Source: Coriaria nepalensis (lineage: Eukaryota; Streptophyta; Magnoliopsida; Cucurbitales; Coriariaceae). Taken from it: a DNA stretch of 64,000 nt. The stretch is from the NCBI GenBank assembly GCA_027186245.1, contig CP114485.1:2666001-2730000 (forward strand). Reading direction: 5' to 3'. The number at the start of each line of letters is the position of its first letter. Within the stretch, counting starts at the first letter, position 1. Under the pieces are notes generated by a model that worked only from the letters and a program-made list of their open reading frames with translations, did no database searches and was not told where the DNA came from. This document shows, piece by piece, positions 12,272 to 25,800 of the stretch. A program made the translations under genes and the position numbers.

Positions 12272-13775
12272 CTAGAATTCTATAATAAGACCTCCCATGG
12301 GAGCTCTATGAGGAACTCCCTTCCTTCTCTTGGCAGTTCTGTAATTTGCAGCGGTAGGGGGTGGTGTTGATGGTGAAAAGCTTCTTATTCTGCTCTTAAT
12401 TTTTCCCTTCCTGCTGCTGCTATTAACAATCCCCGTACTTGTCGATTTCTCTGTGTCCGATGACCCGTTTCCTATTTTCCCTCCTCTCATTTTCCTTTCC
12501 CGGAATTTCTCCGAAGTCCCCGCCACCTGAAATTACAGGAAAAAAAAAATTCACCCATTAAAATGCATGTGTATGTACTTATATTGAGTGTATAATAGCT
12601 AAAAATCCCATCTTTACAAAAATGATGTGTTGCACTGCTTCAATTCTTCTCAACTTCTTTATCATGAGAAGAAAGAAGCTGAAAAGTAATGTATAAGAGC
12701 AATGTTGTAGAAAGAAACTAGACTCATGAAAGCTATATGGAGCCAAACTTGCATCTAAAAACTCATGAACAAGCATCAAAATAAAGAAAGAGAGAAATTA
12801 CAGTAAACCTTGCAGCCGAGAGAGCAGAAGCTGAAGGAGTCGAGGAGGCCGCGATTGCAGGCCAGGCAAGTAATGGTGACGCCTTTGCCGGGCCTAGGTT
12901 GAGGCCTCTCATTCAAGAACACAATTCTTGCACTGTTTATTATGTAGGTTTGTATTCCTGTTATGTCCATATATTTCTGAATCTCTGACACTCTTATTAC
13001 ATCATGGTATGATGACCTCCTTATCTGAACCAAAACAAAAAACAAAGATCAAAATTAAGTAAAAACCCAGATCATAAATTTCACTAAATTCATAATAAGA
13101 TGGGTATTCATTTAGAATAGAAAAAAAGGGGGTCAACATTGTAATTAACAATGTAATTAATCCCGACAGTTAACATGATCCATTTTCAAACGGTGAGCTA
13201 AACATGTGCATTCAAATTGCTAAGATCGAAGTACTAATAATTGACAGTCAACTTAATTTCTGTGAATCCTAATAATATATGGAGAAGAAGGAGATTAATT
13301 GCTATACTACCTGAATGACTCTATGGTCGCTATGAGAACAGAGGCAAGGAGAACAGAGGGCTCCATTCATGCAATCCAAGCAATACATATTACATTCACT
13401 TTTGTGGGAATCAGCATGGATTTTGCATTGAACAAAGAAATTCGTGCGAAGAAGGGGTTGAAGCCAAGGTGGCCATTTGTTTTCTTCTTCTTCTTCTTGC
13501 TCTGCTTCTTCTACTTCTTCATCATCAGCACCATGTTCATCTTCACCACCTCTTCCTCCCTAATTCAACAATTTTCAGAAACAGTGAAAAATACTCAAAA
13601 TCACCCATTTTTCAATTCAATCAACAACAGAAGTAGAAAGAGCAGGACAAAGTCTAAGGATTAATTATAAGGGGTTTCCATGATTAGGGATTGTGCCACT
13701 AACCATGATTCTTCTGCTTTTGGGTTTGATTTCTCTTATGGTGGTGGGTTCTTCTTGCTCTCGATCATTATTCAT
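12272..13775 (-). CDS. PLATZ transcription factor
   Basis: Four exons join in phase: 13775-13704, 13559-13311, 13024-12809 and 12526-12272, giving 263 residues. PLATZ proteins are plant-specific zinc-dependent DNA-binding proteins that bind A/T-rich sequences, mostly as repressors. After an acidic N-terminus (residues about 25-50) comes [20 protein letters not shown]. The first zinc-binding motif follows, C-x2-H ... C-x2-C ... C-x2-C ... H-x2-H (CKIH, CLDC, CSPC, HSDH). The third exon carries [37 protein letters not shown] and the second motif, CLAC-x10-CSLGC. The C-terminal exon is basic and Ser-rich. The start at 13775 gives a short first exon; an out-of-frame ATG lies 4 bases upstream. The gene appears intact. 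Confidence 0.92.
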
Positions 13776-13849
13776 CCATAGGCAATAGCTTTCTTTCGAG
13801 GTAGAGAGGAAAACAAAAAAAAAAAAGAAAGAAGAGAGAACCCTTTTGT

Positions 13850-15240
13850 TTTGTTTGTGTAATTTTCTCGAGAAAGTGAGGGAGAAAGGAAGAAGAAAAG
13901 ATTGTGGGGTAGGGATGGATGGTATTGTAATGGGTGGGTGTCGAAGTGAAGGGTGTGAAGAATGCTCTCCCCCTCTCTCTCTCTCTTGCTTTGCTCTCGC
14001 TCTTATCTCAATTTGGGTGCAAAAGTCTAAAACGAAACCTTCACTCTCTCATCTAAAACCCAAACCACGAGCATGCGTTTACCTCAAGGAACTTGACTTG
14101 ACTAATTTATTTTTTTTTTTTTTCATGACAAATTATAAATTAGGTAATTTCAGTTAAATCATTATGTTTCATATAGATCTATAAGAAAAAATAATTATAA
14201 TATAAAGTATTAGGATGATAAATATGTCTGTATATATAACAAATACATCATGTTTCTTTCTTTAATATAAAATAATAATATTTACTTAGAGGGCCCATAC
14301 CTTTGTTTAAGTTGGCAACAAAAGGTTTGATCCTTGAAACACTTGGAGGGCCCATGTTCTTACACGTGGGCAAAAGACCGTGACTAAGGTATGTATGAAA
14401 CTAGAACTGGTAAAGAATAAGATGCCACGTGTTTGATCTTGGTATGATCGTAAGCAATTTTGGATGTTGACATGGCAAGGCTAGAATTGTAAATTTAGTT
14501 TTATTATTCTTAATAGTTTCTTGCACTTGCTTGCCTAACATGAAATAAAGCATCAATGCATATAAGGTGGAAAGAGATAACGAAACATGTATTAATTTTA
14601 AGAATGATGTCTTAAAGGACTTTAAAGTTCTGTATATGTTTATTGGGAACATATTGGTACATCGTTCATCATGACACTTGGATTGCACTATACATGGTTA
14701 TTAACTAATCAAATTTGATTAATTATAATTAATACTTTTTGTTAATTAATCTGAGTAGTATCTATAAATTTTGAACTCGAGATTTCGAACCAAATCTTAA
14801 CTAAATATACAATTAGAATTGGATTAGATTAGATTAGATGCATGTTGTATATTACCCATATATAATCTATTTATAACTAAAATGTTTTATTCTTATTAAT
14901 TATAATTAATGTTAGTGCATGTTTCATGCGTTATATTGTTCCATCAAAACCAACTTGTTGCTGCTGCTAAACTTATTAAACCATATATTCATCAATTCCA
15001 TTTTGATCGTCCAGTGAAAAATGAAAGCCCTTTTTTTTTTTCCTTAGTGCACTATGGGGTTATTATTTGCCAACTTTTATAATATAAGGGCTGATTTGCA
15101 GCTAGTGAATAAATTATGGAGTAATCTGCAAATAATCATATTTTAATTTCTTGGAAGAAAACTGGATTAAGCTCATTCAAAGGAAGAAAACAGAGAATTA
15201 AAAATTGGGAGAAGCGCATATGACAAGAGCTATGTGAATG
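13850..15240. other. Intergenic, no gene seen
   Basis: Contains a CT-rich patch at about 13968-13990 that is probably promoter or 5' UTR of the PLATZ gene, poly-T at 14107-14122, and otherwise AT-rich sequence. The short frames have no family resemblance. Confidence 0.4.
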
Positions 15241-15249
15241 TTGTATACA

Positions 15250-16056
15250 AGACTAGACTAGGCCTCTTCAAGGAGGCCCGTAAACCCGCTGCACCCAACC
15301 CAGATCTGCTCAGAAGACATGTCGGACGGAACACAACCTCAGCCCCATAAAATCCGACATGTCGAACAGGTTCACGTATCTTGACTTTCCCCACCCGTTA
15401 AACCCGAACACTCCGCATATTATTTTATATTTAGTTAGAAATATTTTATATTTAATCCTGACCGTTCATTTTGCATCCTAAGGTATTTGATTAAACAACC
15501 CATTCCATATTTTTTAGTTTTAACACTACTAACTAACGACCCATTATTCATTATTTAACCCTTCATCATTCTCTTATCCACTCTCCAAACCCTAGCACCG
15601 AATCCACAACCTTCAGCCCCAGCCACGATTCCATTCCACCATGAAAAAACCTTCATTCCTCAACACATTCTAACATCTCTTACCCGTCCATTCATCATAA
15701 TCAGTCATCGCGTAAGTTTTGTTCATTTCGTTTTCAGGATTTTGTTTCTTATTTTATCTTACACAAATCTCATTTTGTAACTTTGTTTCTCGCAGATCTT
15801 TCATCTGAATGATTATTTTATTTTTGCTCGTATATGTTTATCTATATTTTGGTTGAGCAGTCGCTATCATTGACTCACTGCCTGCCCAAATATACATCAA
15901 GGAATTAGAAGTCAAGTTTGAGCTGTGTGAGACAGGGAGAGCTATGGGTATGCAATATGCTCTGTTACTATATTTTTTCTAGATCTAAATAAAGTTGTTT
16001 CTTATTTTGATTGAATTGTTTATTGTATAATTGTATTGTCTATGAGTTGTTAGTTG

Positions 16057-16090
<34 letters not shown>

Positions 16091-17800
16091 CTCTTTGCAT
16101 ATGCATAGTCCATAAAGAACAAATTCGGAAGAAACAGTGTGCTCTGAGCTCAATAATATTGCATGCATATTTTTTACTACTTAGTTATTAGTTGTTATGT
16201 ATATATTACTGCTCTGAGCTGTTACTTGTTTGTTGTTATATATATATATATATTATTGTTCGAGAAATAGAGTGCGCTCCGAGTTTAATGGATTGGTTTT
16301 TCCTTACATATGGCTGATGTTAAAATATGTTTTTATGCATGGTTGAAGAAGAATTAACCCAGAATGATGATCTGCCTAATGTGGTTAATGAAGAGAGTGA
16401 ATGTAGTCATCCTAGCCTTCCTAGCATAAATCAAGTAGATGAGCCAGAAGCAACTGAAGTTACTGAACAATCTGAACCCCCTCCTGAAAAGATTAAGAAA
16501 ACTCTTCAAACTTCCATCACTAGTAAACCTAGAGTTTCATCTATTATTTGGAAGCATTTCACGTGGTCAAATGATACTGATACTCATAAGTCTAAATGTA
16601 ATTATTGTGACCATGAGTATATGGATGATAGTAAGATTCATGGTACAAGTAACTTGTGGCATCACCTAAATGAACAATGTAAAAAGTCACCTTTTATTGA
16701 TAAAGTTAAGGGGCAAACTATTTTGTCCTTTGATCTTAAAAATGGGGAGGGTGGATCTCTTAGGGCTGCAAGGTTTAGTCAAGAGGAATCTAGGTTAGGA
16801 TTAATTAGAATGATCATTGTCAATGAGCTACCATTTTGATTTGTTGAATGACAAGGGTTTAGGGATTTTGTAAGTTTGGCACAACCTAAGTTTTTCATTA
16901 GTTCCCAAACAACAGTAAATGGGGACTGCACTAAACTGTTTGATGAGGAGAAACTTAAATTGAAATGAGTTTAGAGGGCTAAAAGATAGTGCTTAACAAC
17001 TAACACTTGGACTTCAGTTCAAAACTTGAATTATGTGTTTGACAGCACATTGGATTGATTCTGATTGGAAGTTGCAAAAAGTGTGCTTAGTTTTCCCGTA
17101 ATTGCTGACCATAGAGGTGAAACTATTGGAAAGTTGATAGAAGCATGCTTAGATTATTGGGGCATTCAAAAGAAATTGACTATCACTGTCGATAATGCTA
17201 GTAGTAATGACAGTGCATTGAGATGCTTGCAAAGAGGAATGAGAGATGTAAGGGGGGTTGTTTTAGGTAATGAGTTTCTGCATGTTCATTGTGCTGCACA
17301 CATTGTTAATTTAATTGTCAAGAAATGCATGAATCTGTTATAAGAATTCAGAATTCTGTATAATTCAGCATTAAAGTGTTAATTTTGATTATTTCTTTAT
17401 AGGTTTGTGTTGCCGGTTGCACCTGATAAATTGTGGTGATGAAAATGAAATCTGAAACATTGGCACAAAACACAGTCAAGATTGGAAGCTAGGAATGTGT
17501 TCTTGATATTTGTATCAAATTCTTAATGCATTCTGAACTGTCTTATAACAACTCAACTTCTTAAATGCAGTGGTCGGATATCCACCCCTGGCTCATCCCG
17601 ATTCAATCCAACTTGCAATTTTTAGGATATTTTGCTACAGTGATCGGATTTTGGGAATTACTTAACCCACCCATTGGTTCCAGATCGGGCCCAAATTATG
17701 CCCAAAACTCGACTGGACTGACCCACGAACAGGCCTATACCAGACACATGGTTATGCATTTGAGAAGTCATCGGTTTCAATCGGTTGTGTTGCCCTGCAA
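15250..17800 (+). mobile_element. Decayed hAT-type DNA transposon
   Basis: The frame at 16327-16839 holds a BED-type zinc finger: WKHFTW, then C-x2-C (CNYC) and a His/Cys pair (HHLNEQC). It is followed by SFDLKNGEG and RLGLIRMIIVNELPF, standard for plant hAT transposases. After a stop, degraded sequence reads LTTNTWTSVQNLNY, and the frame at 17065-17343 reads VIADHRGETIGKLIEACLDYWG, ITVDNASSNDSAL and LHVHCAAHIVNLIVK. The C-terminal dimerisation region is missing. Both flanks (15260-15400 and 17560-17760) are pyrimidine-rich and contain CCCG/GGCC-type motifs common in plant hAT ends, but I could not pair terminal inverted repeats or an 8-bp target duplication, so the borders are approximate. 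Confidence 0.75.
16059..16088. repeat. TA microsatellite
   Basis: About 15 TA units upstream of the hAT transposase frame. A shorter TA run lies near 16237-16255. Confidence 0.9.
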
Positions 17801-17875
17801 AACCATATGAAGACAATAAATCAGCCATTGTTTTCATAGTAATATTATGAAGAGAGAATCATTTCTGATTATTTA

Positions 17876-19215
17876 TTACCATATAGATGTCGGACTGATG
17901 CGGAGCCCATTACAGGTAAGTATCATTCCTTTGAATCTGGCAAGATATTCCTGTATCTCGATAAGAACAGAGAAGCACAAGATGGAGTTAGTGAAACCTG
18001 TTTTGTTATTTCCAACAAGTAAGCAATATACAGTATCATTATTGAGCTTCTTACCCTCAACGAATACTTATCAATCTCGTAGATTCCAGTCAAGTCATAG
18101 TCAAATCTTTTAGCCGGGTCACTCAATACTGACAATGATGTACAAACAGGATTACCAAATTGCATTGTCACAAAGATGGCTTCAACCACGGCCAGCAATG
18201 GAAACAATTTCAAGCCAATAAGTATGGATTGTCGTTAAAGAATTTTAACCGGTTTACTTCATGGAGTTAGAAGTTGAACAATTCTCAAATTGAAAAACAC
18301 CGTAGAAAAAGCCAGCATTCTAGAACACTCATACTAATCACAAGACCATACATGACTGTAGTCCCCAATTGTTTTCTGTAATTCACGAAAAAGATATAGA
18401 AAAAAGTTTATGCAAAAGGGAACTGTAGGCACAATTAAGCTCTCAGAATTGGAGACAGAGATTATACCTTTATAAGCTTCGTTCATCTCTTGGAACTTGG
18501 CAGTAACAGCACTATCACCCTTGTGTTTGTCAGGATGCCACCTCTGCAAAAGGCACCATAATCGTGTAAATTTTCCTCAATTAAGTAGTCACCAACTACA
18601 AATTATAAAAAATGAATAAATAAATATATAAAAATTTAAGAAGAAAAGGAAGAAAAAACAAGCAGACATATATTTTCACGATCAAGAATTGGGAAAGTAC
18701 CATTAAACAACAAGATGGAAGGATGGCTCACTGACCAGTGCAAGCATTCGATAATTTAATCTGATCTTCTCATCGGTAGCATCATAATCAACCTCCAAAA
18801 TTTTGTAGTAATCCTTCCAACAAGAAAAAATTCCGATAAGTTTGAAGAAGGAATGGACACTTCAGTCGGAACATTATAGAAGATCCAAAATCTAATACTG
18901 TAAAGAGGAATGCGATCACAATAGTTTCCCATCAACTACTAAAAACCTCGATAGCTAACCCTAATCAATCCTACACTTCACACAGCTGTAATTGACTAAC
19001 TACCAATCCAGAATCTACCACCAAACATCAAAATCCGCAACAATTTCTTATCCAGAAAATGGTCAAACTAATTCCTTAGTTTCTCAAACTCCCAGACTTG
19101 CCGTGTGAATTACCGAACAGAAGTAGACAAGTAGAGAAGGAATTGAAATCTTGGGAAGTACCTTGTTGCTGTGGTTATCGTTGGTAGTAGTGTTATTATC
19201 ACCGCCTTCTTCCAT
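17876..19215 (-). CDS. Small J-domain (DnaJ-like) co-chaperone
   Basis: Five exons join in phase: 19215-19162, 18813-18736, 18543-18468, 18128-18055 and 17950-17876, giving 118 residues. An acidic, Asn/Thr-rich N-terminus of 18 residues precedes a J domain: [18 protein letters not shown], then [10 protein letters not shown] with the essential [23 protein letters not shown]. The tail ends with [12 protein letters not shown] and TSIW. J-domain proteins stimulate the ATPase of Hsp70 partners; there is no client-binding or zinc domain here, so the protein consists of little more than the J domain. No transit peptide or membrane segment is visible, which suggests cytosol or nucleus. All introns are GT-AG. 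The decayed hAT element ends about 80 bases beyond the stop. Confidence 0.9.
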
Positions 19216-19380
19216 CTGCTATGCTATGGATATGGGCTATGGCTATAGAGCTAGATATGTGTGGAGCTTTTTATCTACATATTTCATCTAAAATAAAAAT
19301 GAAATGAAAAAAGAAAAAAAGAAGAAAGAAAAAAGCTGGTGAGGTGAAAAAGGATCAGCTACTCAAAATTGTCTTCTTCT

Positions 19381-19381
19381 A

Positions 19382-19433
<52 letters not shown>
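19381..19433. repeat. TA microsatellite followed by poly-T
   Basis: About 12 TA units run directly into a run of about 30 T. It lies upstream of the J-protein gene, about 165 bases before its start. Confidence 0.9.
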
Positions 19434-19434
<1 letters not shown>

Positions 19435-19499
19435 GAAAAATCTGAGAGGGTCTGTGAAAGAGTTGGTGAAACTTTTAATGGTGGAAAATATCAAGTGTT

Positions 19500-20324
19500 G
19501 AGAAGAGCGCCACGATTTATAAAGGGGACTTCATAAAATTATTATTCAAAAAATAACAATAAAAATTGCAAAATTTAAAATTAATAAATGAATATAAGTA
19601 AATAAACGTAAAATTTGATAAATTAATAAATTATTTTTAATAATAATTTTTTAAATTTTAATTTTAAAATTAATTTTTTAATTTTTTAATAATTTATTTA
19701 ATTTCGAGATTATTAATTTATCAAAATTTTATTATATATAATTTATAATTTTATATGATAAAATTTAATGCGATCCATAATCAGATACTGTATATATACA
19801 AAAATATATATATATTAATTGTGTAATAAATTTTAATATATCACATCATTGCATATCAAATACATACTGAATTTTTCATGATATCTTAAATTTTGCCGGT
19901 CCATTAATCTCTAAATATGGAGTAAGACTAATTTACCTGACCCGGAAGTTTATAACTGGACTAAATTACACGAAGCCTGCCATATGTTACGGGCAGATCT
20001 GTGGCCAATCCAAGATAACACATTCCCAAAACTGATTGAAAAGAGAGATCATAATCTCCGGGAGGAGATTCCTCGTTACATAACCAATCAACAAAAATGT
20101 AAAGGAAAAGTTGGAAGTAACTTCAACTATGCTATATGTCATATAGTAATAACCTGTGTTTTCGCATAATTGAAACCCAGAAAGCAATTTCCAAGAGGTA
20201 AGATGATGTGAAAATAGAAAATATACTCGGATTGTCTAAAATTTGGTGGCTATGAGAGTAAATCGCCCAAGTATATGTAAAAAGATCGTATATGTAAGCG
20301 GAAAAAACGAAGCATAAACAGATT
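19500..20324. other. Intergenic, AT-rich, no gene seen
   Basis: 19540-19900 is extremely AT-rich. From 19980 to 20320 base composition is normal and may include the 3' UTR of the next minus-strand gene. Short frames on both strands at 19984-20187 have no family resemblance. Confidence 0.4.
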
Positions 20325-21836
20325 TCACATAGTGGCTTCTACTTCAGGATCGGTTTCTTCAACTGGCACGGAGGTTGCATTATTGCCACCTCTCAGACGG
20401 GACGATACGTTGTCAATGGCAGAATTGAGTTGGCCTATTTTTGCATTCAAGGTCTGTCTGGTCTTCTGCTTTACAACAAGGCAAAGGAAAAGAAGGTGAA
20501 TTCATGTAAGATAGATAGTGTATTTAATTAGCCAAGAGTTGACTACGAAGTTAAAGAGGTAATTAATTACCTCTAAACCTTCATCATAGTATATTGGCCT
20601 TTTAGCCCTACGAAAACCGTATTCATCTTCATTTAGCAGAGACCTTCTAATCTGCTCCACACAATTAGAGACAGATAATTGAGACAGGACCAAATGCAAA
20701 CATTAGACATCTTCATTATAGATTTTTTTCTTTGGCCAAAAAACTTCTTTATAGATTAAAGAGAGAATTTGAATGCAATGATGAAGAAGCTTTAAGAGGA
20801 AGAATACATTCAGGATAGAAGCAACATGTGCTAATGAAAATTTTCACGGGATGGTGGGCAAGTCAGTGAAGTCAAGTAGTCGACAGCTCAATCAAACACC
20901 ATAATGAACATTATGCTATTTAACCAAATGAAATAATGCATTAGATGTTAAAGTCAGATGCATAATCACCTGAGGAGCAAAGATATAAGCTAAGGTTCCA
21001 AACACTGCACCTCCAAGAAGAAAACCAGCAACAAAATCACCGCCTCCTCCTCCACGACTATCATTACTGTAAAAGAGAAGACAGCAGTAAAAGGCATAAG
21101 AGAGAAATGAAAGAATTCTACAGCAGTTGAACTAAACACCATTAGAAAAAAAAATGGCGCTAAAATGAGCAGATTCATAGGTGAGAAGTCCAAAGTAACC
21201 CACCAGGGCTCCAACTACGTGCTTCATAGGGTCTTAATTCTCAAACTAAACAAGTAATTACCAATACCAAAAACAAAACAAACACCAGAGAGCCAAACAG
21301 GAAAAAGAGAATAATCCAATCTAACATACTCGTACTCTGCATGGGCCGATAGCTTCCAGTTCTTGTTTCCCACCTGGATCGATTTCCTTTGAATTGTCAG
21401 CTTCGTAGTTTTAGCAAAATAAATGGACTTTGAGACAGAAAGTTCACGAGAATTCAGATGAGAGCCCCCTATACAAAGAAGGAAAAAAAATCAACATAAT
21501 GAAAATCCTCATACAAGTTCAACGCAGAAGTATCATTTATCAAACAACGTATCTTCAGAACAATCAGCCTTAATCACATTTCTGAAAATTTTCACATCAA
21601 ATCCATAGACCAAACCACAATTTTCTTTAATTTTTTGTTATGCAATTTCCCCCCGAAATTTCCAAGAAACCAGACAGAAGTATGCGAAAAGAAACTTAGA
21701 TCATATCGATCATTCAAGACGCACAGATAGATAAAAAAACTGCAGATGCGCGCATAGATAGTTTGATGCGTAGAAGATACAGATATTTACCTGAAACGAA
21801 GAGAGAAGAAGAGAAACATGTAGTGGTAGTAGCCAT
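20325..21836 (-). CDS. Plastid-targeted single-pass membrane protein
   Basis: Five exons join in phase: 21836-21791, 21468-21330, 21066-20970, 20651-20571 and 20465-20325, giving 167 residues. The N-terminus (MATTTTCFSSSLFVSG and on) is Ser/Thr-rich and lacks acids, a clear plastid transit peptide. A Gly-rich linker (SRGGGGGDF) leads to one hydrophobic segment, VAGFLLGGAVFGTLAYIFAP, followed by a charged region (IRRSLLNEDEYGFRRAKRP) and a C-terminal helix (TRQTLNAKIGQLNSAIDNVS). This matches the Arabidopsis chloroplast inner-envelope protein At1g42960 in arrangement and resembles small YtxH-like membrane proteins. Its biochemical role is not known to me. The second intron's donor was chosen by phase (GA|GTATGT at 21329). 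The gene appears intact. Confidence 0.88.
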
Positions 21837-21959
21837 CAGAGAGAGACAGAGAAAGGAGAGACCTAGAGCGAGAAAGTGAAGAGATAAAAGGGAACAGAGA
21901 AAAACACAGAAGAGCGCTGCAGGCAGGTCACACTTCACAGCTGTGTACTCTTTATGTTT

Positions 21960-22846
21960 AGAAAGGATAGAGAGTGAGGAAGAACTAATAAAATTAGGGG
22001 AAAATCGTTATACACACTTCTCCCCTGCTGCAATAATCTTTTAGTTTCCATAACTACCCTCAGAATCCAACTTAAATTGCATAGGACCCACCATCCTTGT
22101 CATATGTGAATTAATGTAATGAAATTAGAGAGTATTGAAATTTGTGAAGGGTATCATCGTAATTATCGGACTTCATCAGAAAACTCTGTAGTTAAGCCCA
22201 ATGTTACCAAGGCTTTGGTACATCCGCCTCTACCATCCACCCCTACCTCCCTTCATTAACTTTGAATCTTGTAGGTTCGGACTCTTTCGGTTTGGATCGA
22301 ATCCGAACTCTTGACCTTCTCTACTGTCTCGGCCCTTTCTTTCTCTCTTTCGAAACACCAATTGCTGTTGGATTTATTAGTTTGTTTGGCTAAAATGCAG
22401 TGACATTAACATGATTATTATGTGCAAGAGAAAGTAAATTAACCAGAGAAATCAGCGCCAGACACGATAGAGAGAGATAATCATGGTGATATTGGTTTGA
22501 AATTCCTATTGAGAGATTATGGTGGCTTTGATTTTCTTTATATACAAAACAGCCCTAACTCAGCACTCAGAAACCAGAAGAGCTAAAGAAGAAAGGTTTA
22601 ATACAAGAGTAAAAATATGCCACTGAGAAAAAGATTATTTTGGACAACTCCTGTGAGGGGTATAAACAGATGGTGGGTAGCGAGAAAGGAATCTCTCCGA
22701 TAATATTAAGCCCTGGAAGTAAGGTAGTAGGTCATGTTATATAACCCGATCCCGGTGTCCATCTACCACATCCATGAAGGACCCACCGTAACAATGTACA
22801 AAAAAAACCATTTTTCTATTTCCAAAACAGCACGACTGACTAAAGA
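21960..22846. other. Intergenic between two minus-strand genes
   Basis: Upstream of the plastid protein gene and downstream of the PHD gene. The part from about 22590 to 22846 is probably the 3' UTR of the PHD gene. No further gene is visible. Confidence 0.4.
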
Positions 22847-25800
22847 CTACTTCTCAGACAAACCCCGGAACAGAAGTAGAGAAGCTGCACCACCACTAGT
22901 AGCATTCATGTGCCGCCTTTCCGGCACGAGCTGTTCGGTTTTTGAGACAGTTTTAACCGCCTGCTCTTTGTCCGGAAATGGGAATGACAGAGAAAGCGAA
23001 AGGGAAGCAGAAACATCATCCTCTTCACCAGCTATAACTTCCTTTTCTGGAAGAGGATTGTTGTGGTCATCTTTCTTATCTACTAACTCAACAAAGAATG
23101 GGAGCATTCCCTTACTGGGCGGCTTCGTCTCAGCCCCCAGGGCAAGCTCGAGATTTGGGACCACTTCATTTGATTGGTCCTCCTCCTTTATCGGGAGTCC
23201 TTTCCTAGACACACTATTAATTCCCAACTGAAAATCCTCTAAAGGAAGAGAATCCACAGGAAAGAAGTACCTTTCAGTAGCTGTCTGCATATCCTCTTTT
23301 ATAACTTTCTCGTCACAAGTTTTATCGCATCTGGCTTCATGGATTGAGGAGCATGAACTAGTACCGTTGGTCTGTGATGTACAAGCTTCATAATTAGGAG
23401 GATTCCTAGCCCTAAAATTTTGCTCATACCAAGGTAGTATTTGAGGACTTCTGCTAGTAGAAGTTGGTGGGACCGGGACCGTCTTTGGAAAATCCAAAGG
23501 AGGGCATTTGCTGTTATTGAAGTCCCAACGGGTGGCTCCTTCCATAGTGGTGGTGGTGGCGGCTTCATTATGCTCCATTTCAAGTTTGACTTCATCTTTG
23601 ACTTTTACCATTTGGTCCACAGTTTTCTCAACACGAGTTTCTGTCTTTACCTCTTTACCTATCTTCAACAATGATGAGGTATCTATGGTACCAGAAGCCT
23701 CCATCTGCAACTGCATCTTCTCAATGTTATTAGTTCCTCTAGCTTTTCTGCTTGCTTGAGAAGAAGAGCTTGTAGGTTTCCACTTCATAGGCTGATTCTG
23801 CAAATAGGGTAAAAATCAAGAGAACCCAGGATAAGAACTAATACAAGCAATTGAAGAGAGCTTATTGATGGAGTGACAGTAAAAAATTAAACTCATCATC
23901 AAAATCACAAGGCCGAATTAAAAAAAAAACAATGATAAAAAGGCAAAAAGAACTCTTACGATAGCTCTAGCATAAGGCATTCCTTGGCCAAACTGAGAAC
24001 TATTTTGTGCAGTTATTAATGAAGGTTTTGATTCAATAAAATCAACTTGGGAGCCAGAGCATGGTCGAGAACCCAAACACGACTGATGAAGAAAAGACTC
24101 TTTATTATGAGAATCCCCAGATGCTGAATCAGAATTCAGGTCAGGGGGGATGGACGTGACACCCACGCTGCAAGATCTGTCAAATGCTTGTATATCTTTA
24201 TCCATGTGCTTAGGCAAACACAAGTTCTCGGAGAAAGGCACGACAGCAGCAGGAATATCCTGATCCAGTACCATAGTATTCAAGCTTGGGATGTCTATCT
24301 TCTTTGGAGAATCAGAACAATTCACCCTCCGGCCCCTGAGCACACCCCATAGGAAATATAGCATATTCCAGCCTGCCAACAACAGATTACGAATTAATGT
24401 TAGATAAACTAAAACGAGCATGCATGCAAACTGTTACATCGTAAGTGAGATAATTTCCTATGTAATATATAGCATCAAGGTGTAATATGCATTAGATCCT
24501 TACTTATAGTCTTAGTTGAATATAAATCTGAACTGACCTAAAAATTCTGTCAAACATATCTATTACAGTATATTTTATTTAAAAACCGAAATCTATCAGC
24601 AACTTACGTTGTGATTTGTCTGGGAGCTGCATAGATGGGAATATCATAAGTTCAACACCATCAAGGTTTCCTTTAAGTGCTAAATCATTCTTGATCATGC
24701 TGTCCAATAAGTACTTGTAACCTTTATCGTAACTGTATCACAGGCAAAACACTTAAAAAATGAATGCAAAAGTGGAGAGAAGGAAAGAAAGAGAGAGAGA
24801 GAGATCTACACAATGCCACTTTCAATTAAGGAAAGAAGAAAACAAGCATATGATAACCTCTCAATATCTCTGGCAAAAAAGTACAGAGCAATATTATCTT
24901 CCTTAGCACCAGAGTCATGGAATTGCACAGGCCATGTGCTCGAGCGAGGTACTTCATTCAAGGAAATACTCTGAGGAAACTTGTTCACCGCTTCAATAAC
25001 TTTTGGTGATGCGCAAGTTGATAGATGAGCCTGCATCCCATCTAGTAAATGTGGAGTTTTTCCACCACTATGCAACTCAAAAATCCCCCTTCAAAGGCAA
25101 GCCAAAAAAGTTAAAGGAATTAGAGCAAGCATTCTCGATATGTAATTCACAGACAGTGGCAACTAATATCATAATGAAATGAAGAAAACAAGAGAATCTT
25201 ACTGCCAGATATATTCATGCTCCGGGATCACTGGCAGCTTCAAAAAAAGAGATGTTGCTGCTAGAGGACGAATAGGCAAGTCGGTCATGATATTCTTATG
25301 AGAATCAATTGAAGAACTACTACGAATTTCTTGCCCTGCCTCTATTCTCTCAAATGACATCAGATTATTCAACTTGTTTGAAAGTAAAAGATTATCGTTA
25401 AAAGCTCTTTCACTATTCAAGTCTCTGTTTGGCAAGGAGGTTTCCTCAGATTGATCAGAAACTCTTGGCTTTCTGTAAAGTTCAGGCTTTCTCATCATAG
25501 CTGCCTGAATTGCAGATTTCAACTTGTTCCCTTTGTTCCCCTCATTGGTGGAGCTTCTTATGGTATACGTATCTTTTCCAGAAATACTAACACTGCCAAC
25601 TGTACAAATCTCTTCAGTATGTCCAGCGTCCTTACATTTTTTACATATAGCAGTTTTAGAATCAATAGTAACAGCAGCATTTGGTTGACTAGGAGAAATC
25701 TCCCTGTTCTTCTCATCTTGGTTTGTTGCTTCCCATGAACCTGGCCTCACAACTGCCAAAGAGCTGGAAAATGGTTCATCCTTAGGTTTAACAAAAGAAG

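Noticed and set aside
22734..23231. 165-codon plus-strand frame opposite the last exon of the PHD gene
   Set aside because: It overlaps antisense a well-supported coding exon and has no family resemblance.
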